A DNA stretch of 64,000 nt from Haloferax litoreum (GCF_009674605.1 NZ_WKJO01000001.1:2356001-2420000), one strand, 5' to 3'. Positions 17,133-26,367 are shown, counted from the stretch's first letter. Notes: generated by a model not told the origin, from the sequence alone. A program made the numbers and translations.

Positions 17133-18167
17133 ATGAGTCAGGACGCCTCCTCGGAGGGAGACCTTCGGAACACCGGGATGTCGCTCAAGCACGACCGGGA
17201 GTGGGACTACGAACTCGAACGAATCATCGACGCCATCGAAGAACGCGACGCCAAACGCGTCGGCCTGCAGTTTCCCGAAGGCCTGAAGCGTCGCGGCCCG
17301 GCAGTCGCCGACGACCTGCGGCAACTCTGTGACGACGACGTGACATTCATGCTCTCGGGGCAACCGTGCTACGGCGCGTGTGACCTCGACACCTACCTCA
17401 TGCGCCGGACCGACGTGTTCGTCCACTTCGGGCACTCGCCGATGAAGGAGTCGGACAAGATTATCTACGTCCCGTTGTTCTCCAACGTCGACCCGTTCCC
17501 CATCGTGGAGGAGGCCTTAGACGAAATCGAGGGCGACGAAGTCGGACTCGTCACCACCGCCCAACACATGAACCGCTTCGACGACATGTGCGATTGGCTC
17601 GAAGAACGCGGCTACACTGTCCAGACACGGAAGGGCGACGACCGACTCACCTACGAAGGGCAGGTTCTCGGGTGCAACTACGCCTCTGCGGACATCCCTG
17701 CGGACGACGTACTCTACGTCGGCGGCGGGAAGTTCCACCCACTCGGCCTCGCGATGGAGCACCCCGACAAGAACGTCGTCATCGCCGACCCCGTCAACAA
17801 CGTGGTCACCATCGCGGACACGCGCAAGTTCATGAAACAGCGCTACGCCTCGGTCCACAAGGCGATGGACGCCGAGAAGTGGGGCGTCATCTTCTGCACC
17901 AAAATCGGGCAGGGACGCATGGAAATCGCCGAGAAGATTCTCGAAGATAACCCGAACGCCTACCTCATCACCATGGACGAGGTGACGCCGGACCGCCTGC
18001 GAAACTTCGACATGGACGCCTTCGTCAACACCGGGTGCCCACGCATCACCACCGACGACGGCCCGCGATTCCACAAACCGATGCTCACCCCGCAAGAGTA
18101 CCGCATCGCAGTCGGTGACGAACCCCTCGACTCCCTCGAGTTCGACACCTTCCACGGCACGTGGTAA
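17133..18167 (+). CDS. dph2: Diphthamide biosynthesis enzyme Dph2
   Basis: A 344-residue archaeal Dph2. It is a [4Fe-4S] radical enzyme that cleaves S-adenosylmethionine to transfer 3-amino-3-carboxypropyl to a His of elongation factor 2, the first step of diphthamide formation. Three cluster Cys regions are visible: QPCYGACDLD, LGCNYASADI and TGCPRITTDD. The N-terminal VGLQFPEGLKRRG is also typical. The ATG at 17133 is preferred; an in-frame upstream Met would add 20 residues not seen in the family. One Dph2 is expected per archaeal genome, acting as a homodimer. Confidence 0.94.
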   Translation: MSQDASSEGDLRNTGMSLKHDREWDYELERIIDAIEERDAKRVGLQFPEGLKRRGPAVADDLRQLCDDDVTFMLSGQPCYGACDLDTYLMRRTDVFVHFGHSPMKESDKIIYVPLFSNVDPFPIVEEALDEIEGDEVGLVTTAQHMNRFDDMCDWLEERGYTVQTRKGDDRLTYEGQVLGCNYASADIPADDVLYVGGGKFHPLGLAMEHPDKNVVIADPVNNVVTIADTRKFMKQRYASVHKAMDAEKWGVIFCTKIGQGRMEIAEKILEDNPNAYLITMDEVTPDRLRNFDMDAFVNTGCPRITTDDGPRFHKPMLTPQEYRIAVGDEPLDSLEFDTFHGTW

Positions 18168-18324
18168 GCCGGTTCGACGCCGTCACAGTGTGACGGCCGT
18201 CGGGCGTCCACTCACGATTTTGTTTCGAGATTCTCTTCGGTGACCACGTCGATTCCGCGGTGTACGCTCGCCCGGAGAAGTGTCATCCAGAACGACTAAA
18301 ACGTCCCCGTGTGCACACCGCAGT

Positions 18325-18897
18325 ATGGTCCCCCTCCGAAAGCCTCTCACCGCGAGTCTCGGACTCGTGTCTCTCCTCGCGTTCGCGGGCGTCACCTCTG
18401 CACAGACTGTCGAAACGACACAGCAATTCTCGCCCGTCTTCCGTGGCCTCACGACGTTCTTCGTCGATATCGTCGTCGGTGGAATCCTCGTCGCGGCGCT
18501 CCCCGCGTACACCCGTGACTCTCTCTCCGAGATACGAAACGACCCCGGCGGGTCGTTCCTCTGGGGCCTCCTCGTCGGCATCGGCGGCCTCGTCGTACTC
18601 GTCGTCCTCGCCATCACGATAATCGGCTTGCTCGTCGCTATCCCGGGGCTCGTCGCGTTCTTCGTCGTCGCGCTCGTCGGCGGCGCGGTTGGGACTGTGT
18701 TCCTCGGATCTACTGTGGCGCGGCTACTCTCTGGCAGTTCACAGTCGCGCTCGTCGCTCGGTATCTCTCTCGTCGTCGGCGCATTCGTCGCCGCGGTGTT
18801 GTCTGTCGTCCCCCTCGTGGGTGGGCTCGTCCTGTTCGTCGTGGACACGCTCGGCCTCGGCGTCGTCGGGCGCACCCTCTACCGGTCGTACGCCTGA
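18325..18897 (+). CDS. Membrane protein with N-terminal signal
   Basis: A 190-residue protein. It begins with a signal-peptide-like segment (MVPLRKPLTASLGLVSLLAFAGVTSAQT) and then has four to five hydrophobic segments (about 35-55, 75-105, 105-125, 145-165 and 165-183). No polar motif that suggests catalysis is visible. The ATG at 18325 is preferred over an upstream in-frame Met because the signal peptide begins there. Function unknown. Confidence 0.7.
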   Translation: MVPLRKPLTASLGLVSLLAFAGVTSAQTVETTQQFSPVFRGLTTFFVDIVVGGILVAALPAYTRDSLSEIRNDPGGSFLWGLLVGIGGLVVLVVLAITIIGLLVAIPGLVAFFVVALVGGAVGTVFLGSTVARLLSGSSQSRSSLGISLVVGAFVAAVLSVVPLVGGLVLFVVDTLGLGVVGRTLYRSYA

Positions 18898-18977
18898 GAC
18901 GGCCGGCCTCTTTTTGACACGCGGGTGCCACGAGTCACCACAACATTCAGGGTACCGGTAGCGAATGACTCAGACAG

Positions 18978-20558
18978 ATGCCGACGACCCACCTCTCCGT
19001 CCTCGGACTCGACGTCCAGCGGGTCGTCACCCCGCTCGAAACAGGCGACTTCGACGCCGACCGGGTACGTCTGGTCCGTGACGAGGCCGACCCCGAGCAG
19101 GGTCGCGACCCAGACGACTGCGCCGAAGGCACATCGCGAGCGCGCACTCGCGCCGCACGAACAGTCTCAGAGACGTTCTCGAAGCGCCTCGACGTCTCCG
19201 TCGACGAAGCACGGCTCCCGTTCGGTGCGTCGTTCGCGACGCTGTACGCGGCCACGACCGACCTCTTGCGGGAGTCAGTCGCCGATGGCGCTGTCGACGT
19301 GAACCTCACGAGCGCACCGCCACAGGTCGCCGCCGCGTTCTACGCCGCCAGAACGGCGCTCGTCGACACCGGTGTCGCGCCCCACGATGCCATTACGCTC
19401 TACGCCATCCCGGCGGACGAACGCACCGACCTCGCGGCAATCTCTGACCTTCGCACCATCGTCTCTGAAGTCGAGACGGCGAACGCCGCGTTCGACGAGT
19501 TCCGGCGCGTCGCCGACGGCCCCGCGGCAGACGCCGTCGCACAACTCCTCCGAACCGCGCTCTCTGACCTTCGAATCGCGCTCGCCGACGCGAGCGGTGA
19601 CACGCCGAGAGGACGCGGGGGGAGCGCGACGTACACACAGCGGTCGAAGACGGACTCTCCGTTCGGGTCGATGTCCGCGTACGTCGGCCGGGCACGCGAA
19701 CAACTTGCAGACCTCGTAGACGCCGACCAACATCGCCCGGCACCCGAGGACACGCGCGACCCGAACGCCGTCCTCGACGCTCTCGACGAGTGGCTCGACG
19801 CCGAAACCGGCCTCCTCTCACCCGTCGAAGACGACCCGCACGAACTTCTCGTTCGGTTCCGAGAGAGTTGTGTGGCGCGCTTCGGGAAGTTCGAAGACGA
19901 CGCGACGATAGCGCTGTTCGACACTATCGACCGCTTCGACGCACAACTCGACGCGTATCTCGACGCACGGACCCACCTCTCCGGTGCCTTCAGTCCAGTC
20001 ACCGAGGCGACGGCTGACCTCTCGGCGGCGGCAGACACGTCGTCTGCGCACCTCGACGAACTCCACGACGGCGGCGTCGCTCGAGGTGAGGCGATGATGT
20101 CTCTCGATGGACACTCGCTCTCACCGCTCGGGGACCTCGAAGCAATCGCGCTCCACGTGTTGACGACAGGCCCACCGCGTTCACGTCCCCGAACTCGACG
20201 AGCGGTGACCGCCGAACTCCGCGAACGGGCAGAACACCACGGAATCGTGGCGGGCGCGCGCGACGAAGATTCGTGGTCCACGTTCGACACCTTCTGTGTC
20301 GACATCGCTCGGAACGCCGCGGAGGGCGATGCCTTCGAGAAGCGTCTCTCGAACGAACTCCGCCCGCGCCTGGAGGTTGCCGTCGAAGCGTTGCTCGCCG
20401 ACGGATACGTGCAGACGAAACGACGTGAGACCGGTCGAGACGCGCTCGAACCGAGCGACTCGGCGCGACTCTGGGCAGCGACCACCGACTGGGACGAGTT
20501 CCGTGAAACTGTCGTCGACGACGTGCTCCGTGACTGCGTCGAACGCGAACTCGACTGA
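18978..20558 (+). CDS. Putative CARF-like/DUF6293-like regulator, 526 aa
   Basis: A 526-residue protein. Its first 145 residues look like a Rossmann-type sensor: a first strand (THLSVLGLDVQRVVTPLETG), DADRVRLVRDE, and a later strand-helix VNLTSAPPQVAAAFYAAR, the position where CARF and DUF6293 (HFX_2341-type) proteins have a nucleotide-contacting loop. The middle (about 150-370) is helical and acidic, and the C-terminal third contains a winged-helix-like segment (LSPLGDLEAIALHVLTTGPPRS; VEALLADGYVQTKRRETG). If correct it is a ligand-sensing transcription factor. No CRISPR or effector gene is nearby. Family assignment is moderate and rests on pattern only. Confidence 0.55.
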   Translation: MPTTHLSVLGLDVQRVVTPLETGDFDADRVRLVRDEADPEQGRDPDDCAEGTSRARTRAARTVSETFSKRLDVSVDEARLPFGASFATLYAATTDLLRESVADGAVDVNLTSAPPQVAAAFYAARTALVDTGVAPHDAITLYAIPADERTDLAAISDLRTIVSEVETANAAFDEFRRVADGPAADAVAQLLRTALSDLRIALADASGDTPRGRGGSATYTQRSKTDSPFGSMSAYVGRAREQLADLVDADQHRPAPEDTRDPNAVLDALDEWLDAETGLLSPVEDDPHELLVRFRESCVARFGKFEDDATIALFDTIDRFDAQLDAYLDARTHLSGAFSPVTEATADLSAAADTSSAHLDELHDGGVARGEAMMSLDGHSLSPLGDLEAIALHVLTTGPPRSRPRTRRAVTAELRERAEHHGIVAGARDEDSWSTFDTFCVDIARNAAEGDAFEKRLSNELRPRLEVAVEALLADGYVQTKRRETGRDALEPSDSARLWAATTDWDEFRETVVDDVLRDCVERELD

Positions 20559-20599
20559 CGCCGACTGACCCCTATACGCCTCGTCTACGACGTACGCTA

Positions 20600-21049
20600 C
20601 TACGATTCGTCTTCGACGTACGTGACGGCCGCTTCTGGTGTCTTGCACGCGCGGAAGCGGTCGAGTGCGCCGAGGTTGTGAGTCCTGATACCGGCGACCG
20701 GCCGGTCGTAGACGGCTCCGAATCCAATCTCTGAGAGCGTCCCGCCCGCCCCGTCGATGGCGATGACGGCGTCACCGTTCATCACGACGAGTGCGTTTCT
20801 CGCGTGTCTGAGGCCGGTGACGATGCTGACATCCACGTACTCGTTTGCCTCGTCACGCTCTTCACCGGGGAGAATTCCGATGGTCGTTCCGCCGGCGTCT
20901 TTCGCGCCGCGACAGGCGGCCTCCATGACGCCCCCGAGACCGCCACAGACGACGGTGTGGCCACGTTGCGCGAGGAGTCGGCCGACGTCCTCGGCGAGTT
21001 CGTCAACCGGGTCGGGAACGACGCTCCCACCGACGACGCTCACGCGCAT
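20600..21049 (-). CDS. TIGR00725/LOG-like Rossmann protein
   Basis: A 149-residue protein with a Rossmann-like N-terminus (MRVSVVGGSVVPDP), the segment GHTVVCGGLGGVMEAACRGAKDAGGTTIGILPG, which carries a PGGxGT-related GGLGGVME loop, and ALVVMNGDAVIAIDGAGGTLSEIGFG. This is the TIGR00725 family, related to LOG/lysine decarboxylase-like nucleotide-binding proteins; some relatives cleave nucleoside monophosphates, but activity here is not proven. The ATG at 21049 starts directly at the conserved N-terminus. Confidence 0.85.
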   Translation of the reverse strand: MRVSVVGGSVVPDPVDELAEDVGRLLAQRGHTVVCGGLGGVMEAACRGAKDAGGTTIGILPGEERDEANEYVDVSIVTGLRHARNALVVMNGDAVIAIDGAGGTLSEIGFGAVYDRPVAGIRTHNLGALDRFRACKTPEAAVTYVEDES

Positions 21050-21187
21050 GGCGCACCTCGCAGGCCAGCGTCGTCTGCAGTTCCGTCTTCGGCGTTGCTT
21101 CGTCTGTGCATGTGACACAGCACACTGTCAGCGTGCATAAACGACTGGGCATCGTCACGATATTGCCCGGAAAACGGAGCCGAAGTA

Positions 21188-21310
21188 TCAGAAATCGTCC
21201 ATTCGGTACGCGTCGTCTTGGAGGGGCGAGACCGGTTCCCAGGAGCCGCATGCACGCATCGTCTTGGCCATTGCCGAGAAATCCGCCGTCCGTTTGTGAG
21301 TGAATGGCAT
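21188..21310 (-). CDS. Candidate 40-residue protein
   Basis: A 41-codon frame from ATG 21310 to TGA 21188 encodes a protein with the central stretch MAKTMRACGSWEPVSP and the end LQDDAYRMDDF. A TATA-like CTATTTACTAC is centred about 27 bases before the ATG, the spacing expected for a leaderless mRNA. Third positions are mostly G or C. It fills part of an otherwise empty 447-base gap. I do not recognise a family, and the case rests on promoter spacing and codon bias. Confidence 0.42.
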   Translation of the reverse strand: MPFTHKRTADFSAMAKTMRACGSWEPVSPLQDDAYRMDDF

Positions 21311-21496
21311 GACACTCGATTTGACGAGTGCCAGTAGTAAATAGCTTCCCGGGGGAGGACCTTATATTTCCATTATTGTTCGGTAGTCTATTGTGGCATA
21401 CATTGCCGCGGATTTGCCGTTTCGTCGCCAGTCCGCCGTCTTCGTGGCATCGCCGAGAGCGCAACGCTTAGCCCCCTCGCACAAGGACTCGTCTAC
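21311..21496. other. AT-rich intergenic region, no gene seen
   Basis: Holds the probable promoter of the 40-residue candidate on the minus strand and, at about 21466-21475 (CGCTTAGCC), a TATA-like element about 26 bases before the metallo-hydrolase start at 21497. The block 21359-21410 is AT-rich (CCTTATATTTCCATTATTG) with no obvious use. Confidence 0.4.
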
Positions 21497-22330
21497 ATGA
21501 CGCGAAGTGATTGGAGCGATTGGCTTCCGCGGGCGGTCGAAGCGGCCGACCCGGAAACGGTCGCCATCTGGTACCTCGGTTGTAACGGGTTCGTACTCAA
21601 GGGAAGCGAGGGAACGACAGTCTTCATCGACCCGTACGTCGGTGTCGGTTCCCCGCCGCGGACGATTCGGATGGTCCCCATTCCGTTCGACCCCGAAGAC
21701 GTGACCGAAGCAGACGCAGTCCTCGCCACGCACGAACACACGGACCACGTCCACGGCCCGAGTCAGGCACCCATCCTCGAAAACACGGGCGCGACGTTCG
21801 TCGCCCCCGACGATTCCCTTTCGGTCGCCTACGACGACGAAGCGTGGTTCGACGACTACGACCTCACCGAAGACCAGTTCGAAGAGGTCACCGAGGGCGA
21901 CACCGTCGAAATCGGCGAGTTCACGGTCCACGTCGAACCCGCGTCCGACCCCGACGCGACGCACCCGGTCTCGTACGTCTTCGAACACGAGTCGGGGACG
22001 TTCTTCCACGGCGGCGACACTAAACCGTCTGAGGAGTTCTCCTCCCTCGGCGAGACGTACGACATCGACCTCGGCGTCCTCGCGTTCGGGACGGTCGGCA
22101 ACATCGCCGACAAGCAGACGGGCGAACCCGTCCGCACGAAGTGGTACAACGACGAGAACCAGATAATCGAGGCGGCAAGTGACCTCGACCTCGACCGACT
22201 TCTCCCGTCGCACTGGGACATGTGGAAGGGTATGACGTCTGACCCGAAAGTCCTCCACCACCACGCGAAGAGTTTCGCTGCACCGCGGTCTCTCGAACTG
22301 GTCGAAATCGGCGACCGAGTCGACCTCTAG
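21497..22330 (+). CDS. Metallo-beta-lactamase fold hydrolase, UlaG-like
   Basis: A 277-residue MBL-fold enzyme. The metal-binding motif T-H79-E-H81-T-D83-H84 is intact, a later Asp lies in FFHGGDTKP, and a His lies in LLPSHWDMWKGM. The layout resembles UlaG-type L-ascorbate-6-phosphate lactonases and related hydrolases, though the substrate in haloarchaea is unknown. The N-terminus WYLGCNGFVLKGSEGTTVFIDPYVG is typical. Cytoplasmic; no operon partner, the next gene being 128 bases away with its own TATA box. Confidence 0.88.
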   Translation: MTRSDWSDWLPRAVEAADPETVAIWYLGCNGFVLKGSEGTTVFIDPYVGVGSPPRTIRMVPIPFDPEDVTEADAVLATHEHTDHVHGPSQAPILENTGATFVAPDDSLSVAYDDEAWFDDYDLTEDQFEEVTEGDTVEIGEFTVHVEPASDPDATHPVSYVFEHESGTFFHGGDTKPSEEFSSLGETYDIDLGVLAFGTVGNIADKQTGEPVRTKWYNDENQIIEAASDLDLDRLLPSHWDMWKGMTSDPKVLHHHAKSFAAPRSLELVEIGDRVDL

Positions 22331-22458
22331 TCGACCCGAACCTGTCTGTCGTCACGCACAGACGGCAAGCGAATCAAAAACGCTGAATCGACGGACAGCG
22401 GCGGGGGAGGGTCCGATTCCCCGGTTGTTTTATATTGCATGTACGGAAAGTGGCGGCC

Positions 22459-24417
22459 ATGAGCCACGAGCCTGAAGGGGTCATTTCCGTCTCTGACGGT
22501 GAGGTCACAGTGGAGAAGACCTTCGCCGCGGACGAGTTCCCAGTCCCTGCAATCAAATTCGTCATCGCCTCGACGCGCGACGAACCGACGCGCGTCCGGG
22601 TCATCGACCGAATTCCCGAGTCGTTCACGATGGAGAGCGTCGGCTTCCATCCCGAGTACGACAGCGAGAACTGGACCGCGTACAAGGACCACCGCGTCGA
22701 GTACGAGCGAACGCTCGAACCGGACGAAGAAGTGGTCACGGTCTACGGTATCCGCCTCACCGACGGCCACCAGCGAGAGGACTTCCTCGAAGAACCGACC
22801 CTCGAACGCATCCCAGTCGACGGGGGTATCGACCCCGAGGATATCGACGACATCCTGGGTGAAGACCGGAGCCAACTCGTGCGCGACGTCCTCGCTGGCA
22901 ACCGTGACCCAGTCGGCGACGACGGGGACGACGACGACGAAACCGAAGGAAGCACTGGGAGCGACGAAGTCCCCTCTGACGAGGACCTCGCGGCCGCGTT
23001 CGAGGACGTCGACGACGAAATCGAGGGAGACGACACCAGCGCTGAGAGTGTGGTGGAAGGCACCGAAGACGAAGTCGATGCGGACGACGCCGAGACGGAC
23101 GAGGGGAGCGAGTCAGATGGCGGCGAAACGGCCGACGAAACGGCCGTCGCACTCGGTGCGGCCGACGAAGACGACGCCGTCATCCTCGACGACGACGTGG
23201 ACGAGGACGAAGACGGCGACGCGGGCGACCAACTCGATGCGTCTGTCGACGATGCCGAAATCCTCGGCGACGACGGGGACGACGAAGAGACGGAAGACCC
23301 CGTCGTGGAATCTACCGAAGAAGTCGAAGTCGAGTCCGAACACGAGCCTTCGGGTCCGCGAACTCTCGCCGACGACACGTCCGCTGCGGTGACCGAGTAT
23401 CTGGACGACCCAGAGGAGTTGACCGGTGACGACGCGGAGGACACAGTCGACGCCGAGGGTGGACTCGTCGCCGCCATCGCCGCGGAGATTCGCGAAGGCG
23501 ATGTGGACGACGACGACCTCGCAGTCGTCAGAGAGGCCGTCGAAACCGAGACACGGCGGAGCACTGACGTGCGCATCCAGCGCCTCCAGTCCCAGATGGA
23601 AGACCTGGCGGCGTACTCCGACGCACTCGCTGCGTTCATCGACGAAGAAGGGACGGGACAGCAACTCGTCGCGGAGTTCCGCGAGGAGATGCAAGACTTC
23701 CGCGCGGACATCGACGCACTCGACTCGATGGTCGGCGACGCGGTCGAATCGGTCGACGACACCGCCTCGCGCCTCGACGCCGCCGAGGAGACGCTCGCTG
23801 CCGTCGACGAGCGCAGCGAACGTGCCCAGTCGAAGGTCGAACGCGTCGACGGTCGTCTCGACGCCCACGATGGCCGTCTGGACGACCTGTCCACCAGCCT
23901 CGAAGACCACGACAACCGCCTCCACGACCACCACGAACGACTGGAAGACCACGACAGTCGTCTCGACACTGCCTCTCGAAACATCGACGCCGGTGCCGCG
24001 CGCCTCGACACCGTCGAAGAGACGCTCGAAGAACGGGCCGAGGAACTCGGCGCGATTCACGGCACCCTCGACGAACTCGCTGGTCGTCTCGACGAGACGG
24101 TCGAACGCATCGATAGCGTCGAAAGCGAGACGGAAGCTACCAGTCAGACGGTCTCGAACCTCAACGAGGAAATCGGCGAGATTCGCGAGGACATCGCGTC
24201 GCTCGACGGCGACATCGTCGAGACCCGAGACTCGCTCGAATCGCGTCTCGCGGACGTGCAGTCGAACATCGAGGACGCCGCAGCAGAGGACGAAATCATG
24301 ACGCTGCGCAAGGACATCGAGGACCTGAACGAGAGCGTCGCCGAACTCGATACGTTCCGCGAACGCCTTGCAGGTGCGTTCGGCACCGGAATGGGCGGCG
24401 AACCGGCGGACGAATAG
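22459..24417 (+). CDS. Acidic coiled-coil protein, 652 aa
   Basis: Residues 1-110 form a compact beta-rich domain (GVISVSDGEVTVEKTFAADEF; HRVEYERTLEPDEEVVTVYGIRL) that looks like a small Ig-like or membrane-protein-associated domain. Then comes a very acidic linker (about 150-310) and a long C-terminal coiled coil (about 340-640) with repeated Arg-Leu-Asp units such as RLDAHDGRLDDL and HHERLEDHDSRLD. No signal or membrane segment. Such layout suggests a scaffold or cytoskeletal role, but function is unknown. A TATA-like GTTTTATATTG lies 27 bases before the ATG at 22459, which decides the start. Confidence 0.72.
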   Translation: MSHEPEGVISVSDGEVTVEKTFAADEFPVPAIKFVIASTRDEPTRVRVIDRIPESFTMESVGFHPEYDSENWTAYKDHRVEYERTLEPDEEVVTVYGIRLTDGHQREDFLEEPTLERIPVDGGIDPEDIDDILGEDRSQLVRDVLAGNRDPVGDDGDDDDETEGSTGSDEVPSDEDLAAAFEDVDDEIEGDDTSAESVVEGTEDEVDADDAETDEGSESDGGETADETAVALGAADEDDAVILDDDVDEDEDGDAGDQLDASVDDAEILGDDGDDEETEDPVVESTEEVEVESEHEPSGPRTLADDTSAAVTEYLDDPEELTGDDAEDTVDAEGGLVAAIAAEIREGDVDDDDLAVVREAVETETRRSTDVRIQRLQSQMEDLAAYSDALAAFIDEEGTGQQLVAEFREEMQDFRADIDALDSMVGDAVESVDDTASRLDAAEETLAAVDERSERAQSKVERVDGRLDAHDGRLDDLSTSLEDHDNRLHDHHERLEDHDSRLDTASRNIDAGAARLDTVEETLEERAEELGAIHGTLDELAGRLDETVERIDSVESETEATSQTVSNLNEEIGEIREDIASLDGDIVETRDSLESRLADVQSNIEDAAAEDEIMTLRKDIEDLNESVAELDTFRERLAGAFGTGMGGEPADE

Positions 24418-24496
24418 CCGACTGCGTCACCATTTTTTCGCGCGAGAGACGTTTTCCCGAAGCGCAACCTGTTTAGCGGGCCACCACGACCATCCG

Positions 24497-25396
24497 ATGA
24501 TGACAGAGACGGTGCGCGTCGCCGTTCCGCGGAAGGGACGCCCCCTCGAAGCGGTGCTCGAACGGTTCGCTACGACCGACAGCATCGCCGAGGTGGCAGA
24601 CGAAATCATCTCGACGCTCAGGTTCGAGAAGTCCGTTACGAAGGGCCATACCCATCCGGAACGAGACGTGTACGAACGCCTCGCTGATTACAGCGACCTT
24701 TCGGACCCGACGTCTCCCGAGTATTCGCTCTTACGCGACGACCGAGAGGGCATGCCCCGTCGAATCGTCTTCGACAGCGTCGTCTTCGAAATCGACGGCG
24801 TGGACATCCATCTCGTCGGCCGCGAAGAACCATTCCGCGCCCTCCGGACCCACGAGTTCGGTCTCGGATTCGACAGCGCCGACCTCGTCCTCGAAGAAGT
24901 CGTCACACTCCAACCCGACGGCATCGGCAGTATCGAAGACGTGAACGCTCGTATCGACCCGATGGACACCGACGTTCGTGTCGTCTCCGGTCTCGGAGAT
25001 ACGGTCTACCACACGCTGATGGCCGACCCCGAGATTCTCCCTCCGGGGTCCGACCTCGACCGGGATTTCGTCGCCGACTACGCCGGTGACCTCTGTATCT
25101 CGCCGCGATACGAGCGTCTCGTCGAAGCGGTGCTCGGGACACGGTGTCTCGACGATGTCACGTTCGCGTACCCCGACGAGGGTCCCGAAGAAGAAGCCGC
25201 CATCGCAGAGACCGGTCTCGGCGTCTACCTCACGATGACTGGGTCGACTGCGCGTGAACACGGCCTCGTCCTCGGGGAACACCTCTTCCCGAGTGAGACG
25301 GTGTTGATGGAGAACGTCGCAGAGACGACAGACGCCGCCGAGACGGTCAAAGACGCTATCGAATCTCCCGAATTAGAGACCGAACTTCGGGTCTAA
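24497..25396 (+). CDS. HisG-like protein, uncharacterised
   Basis: A 299-residue protein starting MMTETVRVAVPRKGRPLEAVLE, which resembles the N-terminus of ATP phosphoribosyltransferase (HisG, typically ALPKGRL). The middle has alternating strands typical of a type II periplasmic-binding-like fold (RRIVFDSVVFEIDGVDIHLVGREE; DLVLEEVVTLQPDG). The standard HisG phosphate-binding loop is not obvious and the C-terminus is acidic, so it may be a binding-protein-like relative rather than the histidine enzyme. TATA-like CTGTTTAGCGG precedes the start by about 23 bases. Its stop overlaps the stop of the convergent lipoprotein gene by four bases. Confidence 0.6.
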   Translation: MMTETVRVAVPRKGRPLEAVLERFATTDSIAEVADEIISTLRFEKSVTKGHTHPERDVYERLADYSDLSDPTSPEYSLLRDDREGMPRRIVFDSVVFEIDGVDIHLVGREEPFRALRTHEFGLGFDSADLVLEEVVTLQPDGIGSIEDVNARIDPMDTDVRVVSGLGDTVYHTLMADPEILPPGSDLDRDFVADYAGDLCISPRYERLVEAVLGTRCLDDVTFAYPDEGPEEEAAIAETGLGVYLTMTGSTAREHGLVLGEHLFPSETVLMENVAETTDAAETVKDAIESPELETELRV

Positions 25397-26325
25397 CCCG
25401 ACGCCTCGGGCATCTCTTCACCGCAAGCCATCAGCGTCGAGAGGGTCGTGGCCTGCATGCCACCGTCGTCGTTCAGTGCGACGACTGTCGTAACCTCGTT
25501 ACAGTCGAAACTCGACGGTTCGATGGTGACCGTCTCGGACGCGTCGTTCTCGGTTCTGACGACACGAGCCACGAACTCCCGTTCCTCGGTCAGTGTCACG
25601 TCTATTCGCGCATCCGGTTCTATCTGGAACGTGCCACCGAACGCGACTGCTTCTGCGTCGTCTTCGAGACTGAGTTCGACTACGTCGGTCGACCCGGTCG
25701 GGTTCACCACCGAGAGCGTTCGTGGCTTCGTCTCCCCGTCGGGGAGCGACCTATCCCCAACTGAAACCGACAATGGTTCGTCTGCTGTGACGACCGGCGG
25801 TGAACACGCCATCCGCGTGGCCGCACCACTGACCGAGATGTCTCCTTCCTCGGGTGAAAACGTCGTCCACGACCGATTACAGTCGAAGTTGGCCGGCGTG
25901 ACGACTTCGGTCGCCGTCGCATCTGTCTCGATGTCGGTGACAGTCACTTCGTAGTCTGCGGGGAGTCTGAGGGAGAGAGAAACCTCGGCGGTGGGGTGCA
26001 GTTCGTACGTCTCGTGGTGCCCATCCCCGACGGTAGGCGCTACTCTGACTCGAACGGTCCACGGTTCGGATTCGGTGGGTGTCAGACGGACGTGGTGTGG
26101 TTTCACAGCCCCGTCGTCGGGTGAGGGGGCGTCGCCGACGACGGCCGTGAGTCGTTCGCCCGACTCGACGACGACTGCGTCGACTGGTCCGGGGGTTGGG
26201 TCCGGCGTCGGGTCGGGGGTCGGGTCGTCGTCCTCGTCCGTTCCGTCGTTCGCGCTTGCGGTACAGCCAGCGAGTGCCGCCGCGAGACCGGTACCGGTCG
26301 CGGCGAGGAAGGCTCGTCGTTGCAC
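25393..26325 (-). CDS. Tat-type lipoprotein with repeated beta domains
   Basis: A 310-residue secreted lipoprotein starting with GTG. The signal MQRRAFLAATGTGLAAALAGC ends in a lipobox Cys, followed by an acidic Pro/Thr/Asp repeat linker. Three similar segments follow, each with a Cys (ANFDCNRSWT, TRMACSPPV, SSFDCNEVTT, STLMACGEE) and motifs such as ETVTIEPSSFDCN and TKPRTLSVVNPTGS. The paired Cys suggest disulfides outside the cell. Probable surface binding protein of unknown ligand. The upstream region carries a palindrome matching one before the neighbouring regulator gene. Confidence 0.78.
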   Translation of the reverse strand: MQRRAFLAATGTGLAAALAGCTASANDGTDEDDDPTPDPTPDPTPGPVDAVVVESGERLTAVVGDAPSPDDGAVKPHHVRLTPTESEPWTVRVRVAPTVGDGHHETYELHPTAEVSLSLRLPADYEVTVTDIETDATATEVVTPANFDCNRSWTTFSPEEGDISVSGAATRMACSPPVVTADEPLSVSVGDRSLPDGETKPRTLSVVNPTGSTDVVELSLEDDAEAVAFGGTFQIEPDARIDVTLTEEREFVARVVRTENDASETVTIEPSSFDCNEVTTVVALNDDGGMQATTLSTLMACGEEMPEASG

Positions 26326-26367
26326 ACGCTCCCCGAAGAAGGGGGAGACCTTCCCCCTATGTGTAAC

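Noticed and set aside
21003-21464. 153-residue open frame on the minus strand
   Set aside because: It overlaps the real TIGR00725 gene start, has poor codon bias and no recognisable domain. The short frame inside it in another phase is the better candidate.
22743-24060. Long minus-strand open frames opposite the coiled-coil gene
   Set aside because: These are antisense shadows created by GC-rich codon bias; they contain Ser-rich nonsense sequence without domains.
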